A stretch of DNA of 64,000 bases from Gemmatimonadota bacterium. GTDB taxonomy: Bacteria; Gemmatimonadota; Gemmatimonadetes; Gemmatimonadales; Gemmatimonadaceae. Below are positions 1-8,466 of this stretch, in pieces. Both the position numbers and the translations under genes were made by a program. The stretch is from NCBI GenBank assembly GCA_016714015.1, contig JADJNZ010000011.1:70210-134209 (forward strand). Reading direction: 5' to 3'. Under the pieces are notes generated by a model. The model saw nothing but the letters and a program-made list of their open reading frames with translations, had not been told where the DNA came from and ran no database searches. Positions within the stretch are counted from its first letter, which is position 1, and each line of letters opens with the position of its first letter.

Positions 1-312
1 GGCGGAAGGATGAATGGAAAATGTTATCCTGCAACGCGTTACCGCGATGTTGCCGCACGGTGGCGGTCCGGCAGGACTCGGCAAAAGCGAGTGCGGGCGT
101 TGGAGCAGCGGCAGATATTGCCGTGCACAGGACGGCCGGGGTTGCCGTGGGCGAGCAGCGCGCGCGGGCCGACGAGAGCCGAAGGGTGCCAGCCGTGAAC
201 GGCAGGAATGGAGAAGGCAGCCCGCCGCCCGGATGGACGGAGGACTGCCTTCGGACCCGCTCGGGCGACGGAGCGCCGCTCCTGTGCCCTTCATCCTTCA
301 GCCTTCATCGCC
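1..312. other. gene-free left edge downstream of flgE
   Basis: No convincing gene is visible. The frames that cross this stretch are short or run antisense to flgE without any recognisable motif. It lies 3' of flgE, so the hook operon transcript should end here, but I see no clear hairpin followed by a T tract. Short GAAGG-type repeats occur at the very start and at about 290-310 (as CCTTC), resembling those between flgE and flgD. Confidence 0.5.
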
Positions 313-1653
313 CTATCGCTTGAGCGACACCAGCTCCTCGAGCAACCGGTCCGAGGTCGTGATCACGCGGCTGTTCGCCTGGTAGCCACGCTCCGCGACG
401 ATCATGCTGGTGAACTCCTGCGCCAGGTCGACGTTCGACATCTCGAGCGCGCCGGAGACCATGACCGACTGCGAGCCTTCGAGGGCGAAGCCGTACACCG
501 GCGAGCCCGAGTTGCCCGAGGTCGAGTACATGTTGTCGCCGATGCGCATGAGGCCGCCCGGGTTGTTGAAGTCCGAGAGGACGATCTGGCCGAGCGGCGA
601 GGTGGTGCCGTTGGTGAAGGCGCCCACGATGGTGCCGGTGCGGTCGATCGAGAAATCCTGCAGCGTGCCGGAGGTGTAGCCGTTCTGGTCGCGGAGCACG
701 GAGTTGTGCGTGCCGGCGAACTGCGTGAGGCCGTTCACGCCGGTGCCGCGCGGGTCGATCGTGATCGTCACGTCGTCCGCACCCGAGTTCGGGCGGAAGG
801 TGATAGTCGGCGGGATGAAGGTCGCCGGATTGATGTCGAGCGTGCCGTCGTTGAGGAACACGAAGGGGTTGGTGCCCGCGTCGACCTGGATGCCGTTCGT
901 GCCGAAGGTGGCGTCGATGTCCATGCCGGCGTTGTCGATCTGCCAGCTCCACTCGCTCGGGCCGGTCTTGTAGAGGCAGACCTTCAGCTCGTGCTCCTCG
1001 CCGAGCGAGTCGAACACGGTGATGGAGACGTCCTTGTACGAGCGCTCGTTGCCGGTGACGCTGCGCTGGGCCGGGTCGAGCGGGTCGAGCGTCGCCGCGG
1101 TGCCCTGGTCGAACACCTGCGCGGCGGCGTCGAGGTTGCCGGCGAGCGTGACCTCGCTCGTCGCGAGGGCGGCGGTCTTCTGGCCGAACGGCAGCGTGAT
1201 GTCGCCGATGCCATCCTGGAAGACGCCGTTGATCGCGGTGCGGCCCTGCACGACGAAGCCGTTGGCCGGCGACACGAGGCGGCCGTCCGCGTCGAGCTGG
1301 AAGTTGCCCGAGCGCGTGTAGAAGAACTGGTTGCCCTTCGCGACGACGAAGAACGAGTCGCCCTGGATCGCGAGGTCGGTGCTGAGGCCGGTGGTCTCGA
1401 CGTTGCCCTGCGAGAAGAGGGTGTCGACCGACGCGACCTGCGAGCCGAGGCCGACCTGCACCGGGTTCACGCCGCCCTGGTCGCCCGGCGGGCGCGTGGC
1501 GCCGGAGACGAGCTGCGCGAAGCCTTCCTTGAAGGCGACGCGACCCGACTTGAACGCGATGGTGTTGACGTTGGCGACGTTGTTGCCGATGACGTCGAGG
1601 CGCAGCTGGTGATTGCGCAGGCCGGTGACGCCGCTGAACAGTGAGCGAAGCAT
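313..1653 (-). CDS. flgE: flagellar hook protein FlgE
   Basis: FlgE forms the curved hook joining the rod to the filament and is exported by the flagellar type III system. The 446-residue protein has the N-terminal rod/hook signature (SGVTGLRNHQ, then GNNVANVNTIAFKSGR), a middle FlgE D2-like part (ITVFDSLGEEHEL), and the C-terminal flagellar signature NVDLAQEFTSMIVAERGYQ ending in LLEELVSLKR. Length is normal for a compact FlgE. AGAGG sits 8 bases before the ATG. It is the last gene of the minus-strand flgB-to-flgE cluster and follows flgD, as in many bacteria. Confidence 0.95.
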   Translation of the reverse strand: MLRSLFSGVTGLRNHQLRLDVIGNNVANVNTIAFKSGRVAFKEGFAQLVSGATRPPGDQGGVNPVQVGLGSQVASVDTLFSQGNVETTGLSTDLAIQGDSFFVVAKGNQFFYTRSGNFQLDADGRLVSPANGFVVQGRTAINGVFQDGIGDITLPFGQKTAALATSEVTLAGNLDAAAQVFDQGTAATLDPLDPAQRSVTGNERSYKDVSITVFDSLGEEHELKVCLYKTGPSEWSWQIDNAGMDIDATFGTNGIQVDAGTNPFVFLNDGTLDINPATFIPPTITFRPNSGADDVTITIDPRGTGVNGLTQFAGTHNSVLRDQNGYTSGTLQDFSIDRTGTIVGAFTNGTTSPLGQIVLSDFNNPGGLMRIGDNMYSTSGNSGSPVYGFALEGSQSVMVSGALEMSNVDLAQEFTSMIVAERGYQANSRVITTSDRLLEELVSLKR

Positions 1654-1666
1654 GGGTGGAACCTCT

Positions 1667-1699
1667 GAAGAAGGCGGAAGGAGGAAGGCGGAAGGCGGG
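1667..1699. repeat. purine-rich GAAGGCGGAAGG repeat between flgE and flgD
   Basis: Two copies of AAGGCGGAAGG lie back to back in the short gap between flgD and flgE, at 1671-1681 and 1684-1694. A related GGCGGAAGG opens the window at base 1. On the coding (minus) strand this is a pyrimidine tract just upstream of the flgE Shine-Dalgarno. It could be slippage-prone, but no function is shown. Confidence 0.45.
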
Positions 1700-1714
1700 T
1701 GCGGTGGGGGCGGG

Positions 1715-1978
1715 TCAGCCGATCGGCGTGATCGGGACGAGCCCCATGTTGTCGAGCTTCTCGTTCATGCTCACCAGCTGCTCGAGGCTCGAGAACTGCG
1801 CGAGCTGCGCGGCGAGCTGGTCGGGCGACGCGGGATTGCTGGGATCCTGGTTCTTCATCTGCGCGACGAGGAGCTTGAGGAACATGTCCTTCGTCTGCTG
1901 CGCCTTGTTGCGCTCCGTCGCGGTCGTGGGGGACCCGTCGCCGACGGCGTTCGCGATGTTCGGATTGAGCGTGATCAT
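1715..1978 (-). CDS. flgD: FlgD, hook-cap scaffolding protein (short form)
   Basis: FlgD caps the growing hook and guides FlgE assembly. This 87-residue product contains only the conserved N-terminal FlgD region: KDMFLKLLVAQMKNQDPSNP followed by QFSSLEQLVSMNEKL. The C-terminal beta-domains found in FlgD proteins of about 220 residues are absent. The gene ends with a normal stop after PITPIG, so it looks like a naturally minimal FlgD rather than a frameshift product. It sits between fliK and flgE, the usual place. Confidence 0.88.
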   Translation of the reverse strand: MITLNPNIANAVGDGSPTTATERNKAQQTKDMFLKLLVAQMKNQDPSNPASPDQLAAQLAQFSSLEQLVSMNEKLDNMGLVPITPIG

Positions 1979-2001
1979 GGGGTGGCCTGTGGGGTGAAGG
2001 G

Positions 2002-4041
2002 TCAGAACGGACGCGCGCGGCGGGAGCCGAACTGCCGGGTGTGCTGTTGGTCGCGCTGTTGGTCGAACTGCTGGTCGCGGTGGGCGTCGCGCTGCGCATC
2101 GCGGGCGGTGGCCTGCTCGCGTCCCTCGCGGGAGGCGTCGCTGTCGCCGCGGAGCGCGCGCTCGCGTGCGGTCGCTTCGGCGGCGGCGACGGTGTCGAGC
2201 GCGACCGCACGAGCCTGCTGCGCTGCGTCGAGCTGGACGGACACACGGGCCGACTCGAATCCCTGGCGCTCCAGCGAGCGGGTGAGCGTCGAGACCTCGG
2301 CGGCGAGTCCGCGTGCGATCCCCGCATCGGAGGTGCGGAGCGTCGCATCGAGCGAGCCGTTCTGCAGCGCGAGCCGTACCTCGCTCACGCCGTCGGTCGC
2401 GGGATCCAGCGCGAGGCGGAGTTCGCCGAGCGGGCCGGTGGGCTGCGCATCGCGGGCAGCGAGCAGGTCCGCGACGCGTTCGGCGGCGAGGCTGCCGGCC
2501 GGCGTGATGGGCGCGGTGTGCCGCGTGCCGCTGGTGCCGATCGCTTCGCGCATCGTTTCCGTCTGCGCACGCGGCGCATGGTCGAGCGTGGCGGTGCTCC
2601 CCGTGCGTCCGCGCGACTGCCGGGTGGAACGGGTGATCTCCGCATCGCGCGCCGCGCCGTCACGTTCAGCCTCGGTCGAGGCGCCGTCGCGACCGCGGGC
2701 GCCGCGGCCGGTACTGGCGTCGCTGTTGGCAGGCCGCTTCGCGGAGGCGTCGGCGGACTCGCTCGGCACCGTCGCCTCGACGGTCTCGCCGTCGATGCGC
2801 GCGCGGAGCGCGGCGTCGGGACCGCGGAGTGTCGCCGTGGCGTCGGGGGCAGCGGCCGAGACGACGCTCGCGTCCGGGACGGGGAGCGCGCCGAGCTTGA
2901 CGGCACGGGCGCGCGTGGCGGCGACCTGCTGTGCGCGCTCGGAGGCGCCGCCCAGCGTCCGCGCCGTCGTGTTCGTCATCAGGCCCGGTGTCGCCACCTG
3001 GGCGACCTGTGCGACCTGCGCGACGCGCGCGACCTGGGCGATCCCGCCAGGGCGTACGACCATCGTGGGCAACCCTGCGTCCTGCGTGCCGTTCCGCTGG
3101 GCGAACATCAGCCCGCGACGAGCAGCGGCGCCTTCCCTGGCATCCACTGTCGTCCGCGGCAGCTCGAGGTGACCGGGGTCGCGCGATCCCAACGTGCGGA
3201 GCCCCTCCTCGGCCGCGATGGCGTGCAGGAGGTCATAGGCCTTCCCGGAGCTGCGGCCGTCCACGAGCACGTCGGCGGCCTTGCCTTCGAGATGGCGTGA
3301 ATCGAGGGTCCAGGTGACGACCGGCCCCGTCGCGGTGCGTCCCTGCGCGTAGAGCGCCTGCTGACGCTCCGGGCTCCGGAGCGTCTCGCGCACCTGCACG
3401 TCGTGGCCGGCGAGGCGCATGCGATCGATCACGCGATCGAGACGCGCGGAGAAGTCGGCGTCGAGCGTGTCGGTCGAGGCGACCACGGTGCCGGCCGGCG
3501 CCGCGCCGCTGGTCATGAGCGCGCGCGTCCCTTCGGTCGCGCCGGCCATCAGTTCGCGGGCGGTGGCATTGGCCGCGGCGATCGCGCGGCGACGCTCGGC
3601 GACCGTCTCGGCGGGACGCAGCGGGCGCGGCACCTCCGGGCGCTCGATCCCCGTGGCGCGCTTCAGCGGGACCGAGTCCTCGGGCGGCGCGTCGTCGATG
3701 AGGATCGGCATGGAGGCGACACCGTGTCGGTGCAGCGACTCGCCGGACTCCTCGAGCATCCCGCCGTCCGCGCGACCGAGCTCGTCGGTCGTGGCGTCGT
3801 CGGACTCGGCGTCGATCCCCGCATCGGCGAGCGACTCGAGCTCGACGCGCACGGGCGCAGGGGCGAGCGGGGTGACCGGCGCCGGGAGCATGGAGCCGAG
3901 CAGCGCGGCGAACTCGCGCGCGGCGGCGTCGTCGCTCTTGGCATGCGCGGTGGCGGCGACGCCATTCGTGTTCGCCGCGCCTCCCGTCTGGGCGAGCGGC
4001 GTCGCGAGCGGCACGGCCGCGGCGAGCATCGCGGTGATCAT
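2002..4041 (-). CDS. fliK: FliK-like hook-length control protein
   Basis: FliK measures hook length and switches export specificity. I chose the ATG at 4041 because it overlaps the stop of the preceding gene by four bases (ATGA), giving 679 residues that begin MITAMLAAAVPLATP. The long middle part is Ala/Arg/Thr-rich and of low complexity. The C-terminal domain (about residues 530-610) has the FliK look: LGELRLALDPATDGVSEVRL, then a segment ending in RSLERQGFESARVSVQL. An internal piece (about residues 220-310, LDRVIDRMRLAGHDVQVRET through SRHLEGKAADVL) resembles a D-Ala-D-Ala carboxypeptidase / peptidoglycan-peptidase-like fold, unusual for FliK. The extreme C-terminus is Gln/Arg-rich. Confidence 0.8.
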   Translation of the reverse strand: MITAMLAAAVPLATPLAQTGGAANTNGVAATAHAKSDDAAAREFAALLGSMLPAPVTPLAPAPVRVELESLADAGIDAESDDATTDELGRADGGMLEESGESLHRHGVASMPILIDDAPPEDSVPLKRATGIERPEVPRPLRPAETVAERRRAIAAANATARELMAGATEGTRALMTSGAAPAGTVVASTDTLDADFSARLDRVIDRMRLAGHDVQVRETLRSPERQQALYAQGRTATGPVVTWTLDSRHLEGKAADVLVDGRSSGKAYDLLHAIAAEEGLRTLGSRDPGHLELPRTTVDAREGAAARRGLMFAQRNGTQDAGLPTMVVRPGGIAQVARVAQVAQVAQVATPGLMTNTTARTLGGASERAQQVAATRARAVKLGALPVPDASVVSAAAPDATATLRGPDAALRARIDGETVEATVPSESADASAKRPANSDASTGRGARGRDGASTEAERDGAARDAEITRSTRQSRGRTGSTATLDHAPRAQTETMREAIGTSGTRHTAPITPAGSLAAERVADLLAARDAQPTGPLGELRLALDPATDGVSEVRLALQNGSLDATLRTSDAGIARGLAAEVSTLTRSLERQGFESARVSVQLDAAQQARAVALDTVAAAEATARERALRGDSDASREGREQATARDAQRDAHRDQQFDQQRDQQHTRQFGSRRARPF

Positions 4042-4667
4042 GGGGTGGTGGTCCTCGGGACGAGGGCGAGTGCGGCCTGCAACAGGGCGGCGGCCTTCTC
4101 GGGTGCGAGCTGCGCGAGGACGAGGGCGGCCTGCTTGTCGCTCATCGCGGCGAGCGCGCGCGCGGCCTCGTTTGGCGCGAGCTGCTCGAGGGTCCGCGCC
4201 GCTTCGCGCGCGCCCATCTTCGAGAGGAGGCTCGCCATGCGCTGGTAGTCGGGGCCGGCGGACGGACGCTCGGGGCCGATCGTCCCGTCCGGCCGCATCG
4301 ACACCGTCGCGCCGGTCTGCGCGCGCACGAGCGAGGCGATCGAGGCGGGGCCGGCCGGCGCGGTGGCGGGAGGCGTCGTCGGCGCGGGGGCCGGCGCCGG
4401 GGCGGTCGGCGTGGTCGCGGGGGCATGCGACGGATCGGCCGCGTGCGGGTCGTTGGCGAGCATGGCGCTGTCGGGCTCGACCTGGTTGGGCACCAGCGTG
4501 CTCGTCGGCGCATGCTCGCCGGCCGCGGCGTGCGTCGTGTCGGCGTGGGTGGAGTCGGCGTGCGTCGAGTCGGCGACCGCCGCGGGACGCGTCGCGTAGG
4601 CGCCGGCGCCGCCCGCGAGGGCGAAGCAGACGAGGAACGCGACGATCGGGATCATGAGGGCCTTCAT
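4038..4667 (-). CDS. MotE-like flagellar membrane protein with MgtE-N/FliG-like domain
   Basis: The 209-residue protein starts with one membrane segment (MIPIVAFLVCFALAGGAGAY). Next comes a low-complexity linker with a THADSTHADTTHA repeat and a Pro/Ala/Thr stretch. The C-terminal helical domain (YQRMASLLSKMGAREAARTL to VLAQLAPEKAAALLQ) has the repeat style of MgtE-N and FliG. Proteins of this type (MotE/YlxF) sit between fliJ and fliK in many bacteria and may support the stator or C-ring; the role here is inferred from that position. Both ends overlap neighbours by four bases, so translation is probably coupled. Confidence 0.72.
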   Translation of the reverse strand: MKALMIPIVAFLVCFALAGGAGAYATRPAAVADSTHADSTHADTTHAAAGEHAPTSTLVPNQVEPDSAMLANDPHAADPSHAPATTPTAPAPAPAPTTPPATAPAGPASIASLVRAQTGATVSMRPDGTIGPERPSAGPDYQRMASLLSKMGAREAARTLEQLAPNEAARALAAMSDKQAALVLAQLAPEKAAALLQAALALVPRTTTP

Positions 4668-5140
4668 TCTTCGGTCTCCAGGGCGTCAGCCTGTCGGGAG
4701 TGCCGCTCGATCGCGAGCGCATCCATCGCGGTGCGGTCGGCACGCGTGCGCGAGAGGCGCCATTCGTCCTCGCGCTTCTCCCGCAGGCGCGAGATGATGC
4801 GGCGGGCCTGCATCGCGGCGTTCAGTTCGTCGCGCACGACGTTCACCTCGGCCTCGCGCGCGGCGAGGTCCGCCTCGGCGACATCGAGGTGGGCGTCGAG
4901 CGAGGCGTTGAGGCGTTCCTTTTGGTGCAGCGCCCCCACCGGCGTCGCGGCGCCGTGCGCGCGGGCGAGGTCGGAGCCGCTCGCCTGGCGGACGGCGGCG
5001 AGCGCATCCATCGCGGCGCGCGCATCGGCGGCCGCCTCGGAGGCGGCGCCGAGCTTGCCGGCGACGGCCTGCTCGTGCTGCTGGCGCAGGTCGAGCACCC
5101 GCTGGAGGCGGAAGGAGAAGCGGCTCGAGGGCACGGTCAC
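4664..5140 (-). CDS. fliJ: FliJ, flagellar export chaperone / ATPase stalk protein
   Basis: FliJ is a coiled-coil protein that inserts in the FliI ring and helps recycle export chaperones. The 158-residue product is almost wholly helical and charged, and its start SRFSFRLQRVLDLRQQHEQ is typical of FliJ. The GTG at 5140 was chosen because it overlaps the fliI stop as GTGA. The 3' end overlaps the next start as ATGA. The reading frame stays open far upstream, but that part is only fliI antisense to frame and has no FliJ features. Confidence 0.85.
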   Translation of the reverse strand: MTVPSSRFSFRLQRVLDLRQQHEQAVAGKLGAASEAAADARAAMDALAAVRQASGSDLARAHGAATPVGALHQKERLNASLDAHLDVAEADLAAREAEVNVVRDELNAAMQARRIISRLREKREDEWRLSRTRADRTAMDALAIERHSRQADALETEE

Positions 5141-6522
5141 GCGGTCATCCTCTGGGTGTTCATCTGCTGGCGCGGTGCGGCGCCCGGGCGCGGCACCGCG
5201 GCGGCGCCGCGGATGCCGATCTCGGCGAGCTGGGCGATGGTCCGGTCGAGCGGCGTGTGCTCCTCGGGCGTCTGCTGGAGCAGGTCGAGGATCGGGCCGC
5301 GGAGGTCGATCGCCGCGTCGACGAGCGGGTTGGAGCCGCGCTGGTACGCGCCGACGAGGATCAGGTCCTCCTTCTCGCGGTACGCGGCCTCGAGACGCTG
5401 GAGCATGCCCGCATGGTCGCGCTGGGCGCGCGTGATCACGTGGTCGCGCACGCGGCTCTTGCTGTCGAGGATGTCGATCGCCGGGTAGTGTCCCGCGCTC
5501 GCGAGGCGCCGCGTGAGCACGATGTGGCCATCGAGGATGGACCGGCTCGCGTCGGCGACCGGCTCGGAGAAGTCGTCGCCGTCCACGAGCACCGTATAGA
5601 GGCCCGTGATGCCGCCATGCGCACCGTTGCCGGCGCGCTCGAGCAGGCGCGGGAGGTACGCGAACACCGAGGGCGGATACCCTTTCGTCGTCGGCGGCTC
5701 GCCGACCGCGAGGCCGATCTCGCGCCACGCCATCGCGACGCGGGTGACCGAGTCCACCATGAGGAGGACCTGCTTCCCCTGGTCGCGGAACCACTCGGCG
5801 ATCGCCGTCGCGACGAGCGCGCCGCGCGCGCGGAGCAGCGCCGACTCGTCGCCCGTCGCGACGATCACGACCGAGCGGGCGAGTCCCTCGGGGCCGAGCG
5901 AGTTCTCGACGAACTCGCGCACCTCGCGTCCGCGCTCGCCGAGCAGCGCGATGACGTTCACCTCGCTCTCCGCCTTGCGGGCGATCATGCCGAGGAGGAC
6001 GGACTTGCCCACGCCCGATCCGGCGAAGATGCCGACGCGCTGGCCGCGCCCCACGGTGAGCAGGCCGTCGATCGCCCGCACGCCGGTGACGAACGGCGTC
6101 TCGATGCGCTCGCGCTCGAGCGGGTTCGGCGGATCGGCGGAGAGCGGCACGCGCTTCTCGAAGTCGATCTTGCCGAGGCCGTCGATCGGCGCGCCGAGCG
6201 CGTTCACCACACGCCCGAGGAGCCCGTTGCCGACGCGCACGCCGAGATTGCGACCGAGGTCGGAGACGGTGGCGCCCGGGTGCAGCCCTTCGATATCGCC
6301 GAGCGGCATGAGGAGCGCGCCGCGCTCATGGAAGCCAACGACCTCGGCGAGCACCGACCGCTCGTCGCTCAGGCTGGTCACGCGGCAGAGGGCGCCCATT
6401 CCGAGCTCGAGTCCCGTCGCTTCCATGACGAGCCCGACGATCCGCGTGATCCGCCCGAGGGGGCGGAGACGCGGGATCTCGGAGACCCGATCCTGGAGTG
6501 CAGCGAAGGTGGAGGCGACCAT
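5137..6522 (-). CDS. fliI: flagellum-specific ATPase FliI
   Basis: FliI is the hexameric ATPase that unfolds and energises export substrates. The 461-residue protein (start MVASTFAALQDRV at 6522) has the F1-beta-like fold. The Walker A is GIFAGSGVGKSVLLG, followed by ALLGERGREVREFV, the Walker B region QVLLMVDSVTRVAMAWREIG, and the family signature PPTTKGYPPSVFAYLPRLLE. Upstream in-frame codons add 40 residues of low similarity, so I reject the longer start. It follows fliH after a 182-base gap and overlaps fliJ by four bases. Confidence 0.95.
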   Translation of the reverse strand: MVASTFAALQDRVSEIPRLRPLGRITRIVGLVMEATGLELGMGALCRVTSLSDERSVLAEVVGFHERGALLMPLGDIEGLHPGATVSDLGRNLGVRVGNGLLGRVVNALGAPIDGLGKIDFEKRVPLSADPPNPLERERIETPFVTGVRAIDGLLTVGRGQRVGIFAGSGVGKSVLLGMIARKAESEVNVIALLGERGREVREFVENSLGPEGLARSVVIVATGDESALLRARGALVATAIAEWFRDQGKQVLLMVDSVTRVAMAWREIGLAVGEPPTTKGYPPSVFAYLPRLLERAGNGAHGGITGLYTVLVDGDDFSEPVADASRSILDGHIVLTRRLASAGHYPAIDILDSKSRVRDHVITRAQRDHAGMLQRLEAAYREKEDLILVGAYQRGSNPLVDAAIDLRGPILDLLQQTPEEHTPLDRTIAQLAEIGIRGAAAVPRPGAAPRQQMNTQRMTA

Positions 6523-6704
6523 GGGGAGGCAAGAAGGGACAAGGGTTCGCCAAGTGAAAAAGCAACTCGCATGCCGTGCGGTGCCGGGCGGCGGAGACGG
6601 CGTAACCGATTGTTTTGTATGAGGTTGCGAGTGTCGATGCACTCGCGATCAGTGGGCCGCTGCGCTCGGCAAGGTGTGCCGAGCGGCAATCGCGGCCGGG
6701 CCGT

Positions 6705-7394
6705 TCAGGCGTCGGCGCCCGTGAGCCGACGGAAGACCTGCTCGAGCGCGAGGTCCACGCGGCCGTCGATGATGCGCTCGCGTCCCTCGACCACGCAGCC
6801 GCCGCGCACGATCCGCGGATCGGCGACCCAGGTGACCTCGGGGAAGCTCGGGTCGGCGTTGAGGAGCGTGTGGTCGGTCGGGTTGAGCCGCACGCGCAAC
6901 ATCGTCTCGTGCGGGAAGGCGCTGATCGCCTCCTGCACGAGCGAGCGGATGCGGGAGGGATCGACCTGCACCTCGCGCTCGATGATGTGGCGAGCGACGC
7001 CGCACGCGAGCGCCACGAGGTTCTCCTCGAGCATGCCGGCGTAGTGCTCCTCGTGATGCTTGATGGTCGCTGCCGCGGTGTGCACGGCGGCAACGGCATC
7101 CGCGACGCGTCGGTCCGCCGACTGCTGGGCCTCGGCGCGTCCGGCGGCTCGGCCCTCCTCGAACGCGGCCTTCCGCGCCTCGGCGATGGCGCGGACATTC
7201 TGCTCCTGCATCTGCTCGCGCAGCGCGGTGAGCTCGCTGGCGGTGCACCCGCCGGCGCGGCCGGGGCCCGCCGCGTCGGGCGACGAGACCGGGCCGTTGA
7301 ACTCGGCGAGGTTCCACGGCAGCGTCGACATCGGTGTGCGCGGCCGCGGACCGGCCTGCGCCGACGGGGGGGTGAGTCGCCGCGGCGCGCTCAT
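6705..7394 (-). CDS. fliH: FliH, negative regulator of FliI
   Basis: FliH dimers bind FliI and dock it at the export gate. The product has 229 residues from the ATG at 7394, which overlaps the fliG stop (ATGA). The middle is a long helix with small-residue heptads (EEGRAAGRAEAQQSADRR). The C-terminal domain has the family core FPHETMLRVRLNPTDHTLL, DPRIVRGGCVVEGRERIID and DLALEQVFRRL. The frame extends upstream to 8351 but only as a shadow of fliG. Confidence 0.88.
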   Translation of the reverse strand: MSAPRRLTPPSAQAGPRPRTPMSTLPWNLAEFNGPVSSPDAAGPGRAGGCTASELTALREQMQEQNVRAIAEARKAAFEEGRAAGRAEAQQSADRRVADAVAAVHTAAATIKHHEEHYAGMLEENLVALACGVARHIIEREVQVDPSRIRSLVQEAISAFPHETMLRVRLNPTDHTLLNADPSFPEVTWVADPRIVRGGCVVEGRERIIDGRVDLALEQVFRRLTGADA

Positions 7395-8422
7395 GAGACG
7401 ATGTCGTCGGTGCCGGAGGAGAGCACGAGCTCGCCGCTCTCCTCGAGGGTGCGGATGGCGGTGACGATCGTCGCCTGGGCCTTCTCGATGTCGCGCTTCT
7501 TCTGCGGCCCGAGGTTCTCGATCTCCTCTTGGAGCGACGAGACCGCGCGGGAGGACATGCCGCCCATGATCTTCTTCGTGAGCTGCTCGCTCGCGCCCTT
7601 GAGGGCGAGGGCCAGCGTCTTGATCTCGATCTCGCGCAGCAGGCGCTGCACCGACTTGTCGTCGAGCGTCGAGATGTCCTCGAAGACGAACATGAGGTCG
7701 CGGATCTGCTGGGCGAGCGCCGCATCGCGCGTGCCGACGCCTTCGAGCAGCGACTTCTCGTTCGAGCTCGGGACGAGGGCGAGGATCGCCGCGACCGCCT
7801 GCGGACCACCCGAGGTCGAGAGGCCCTGCTGGGTCTCCATGTCCTCGGTCCAGATGGATCGCTCGATGAGCTGCAGCATGTCGGGCGAGACCTTCGCCAT
7901 CGTCGCCATGCGATAGACGACCTCGGAGCCGAGCTCCGGGGTCAGGTCCTTCAGCACGGTCGCCGTCTGGCCCGGATTGAGGTGCGCGAGGATCAGCGCG
8001 ATGGTCTGCGGATGCTCGTTTCGGAGCATCGTCGTGAGCTGCGAGGGATCCGCGCTGCGCAGGCGGTGCAGCCCCGCCGTGTCGGCGAGCTGCGTCTGGA
8101 TGCGCTTGAGGATCGAGGCCGCCTGCGGTGCGCCGTAGGCGCGCTCGAGCACGCGCTGGGCGTACTCGAGGCCGCCGTGCGCGATGGAGTCGGCGACGGT
8201 GAGGAGGTCGAGCCATTCCTTGAGCACTTCCTCGGCGAGCGAGGATTCCACGGCGGTGAGGCGCGCGATCTCGACGCCGATCGCCTCGGACTCCTCGGGG
8301 CTCAGCTTCTGCTGCAGCTTCGCGGCGGGGTCGGCGCCCAGCACCATGCACAGGATCGCCGCCTTCTGGCGGCCGGAGAGATCCGTGATCTTGTGCGGGC
8401 GATGCGCGGTGGCTTGGCTCAT
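7391..8422 (-). CDS. fliG: flagellar motor switch protein FliG
   Basis: FliG is the rotor protein that binds FliF, FliM and the stators. The length of 343 residues is typical. Seen in order: the N-terminal domain (LSGRQKAAILCMVLGADPAA), the middle domain with the EHPQTIALILAHLNP motif (about residues 133-147), and the C-terminal torque domain containing RDLMFVFEDISTLDDKSVQR and MSSRAVSSLQEEIENLGP. It lies between fliF and fliH, in the standard order, and overlaps fliH by four bases. Confidence 0.96.
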   Translation of the reverse strand: MSQATAHRPHKITDLSGRQKAAILCMVLGADPAAKLQQKLSPEESEAIGVEIARLTAVESSLAEEVLKEWLDLLTVADSIAHGGLEYAQRVLERAYGAPQAASILKRIQTQLADTAGLHRLRSADPSQLTTMLRNEHPQTIALILAHLNPGQTATVLKDLTPELGSEVVYRMATMAKVSPDMLQLIERSIWTEDMETQQGLSTSGGPQAVAAILALVPSSNEKSLLEGVGTRDAALAQQIRDLMFVFEDISTLDDKSVQRLLREIEIKTLALALKGASEQLTKKIMGGMSSRAVSSLQEEIENLGPQKKRDIEKAQATIVTAIRTLEESGELVLSSGTDDIVS

Positions 8423-8466
8423 GGCAGGTCAGGCAGGGAAGGCGGTGGGGGCGGGACCGTATCGGA

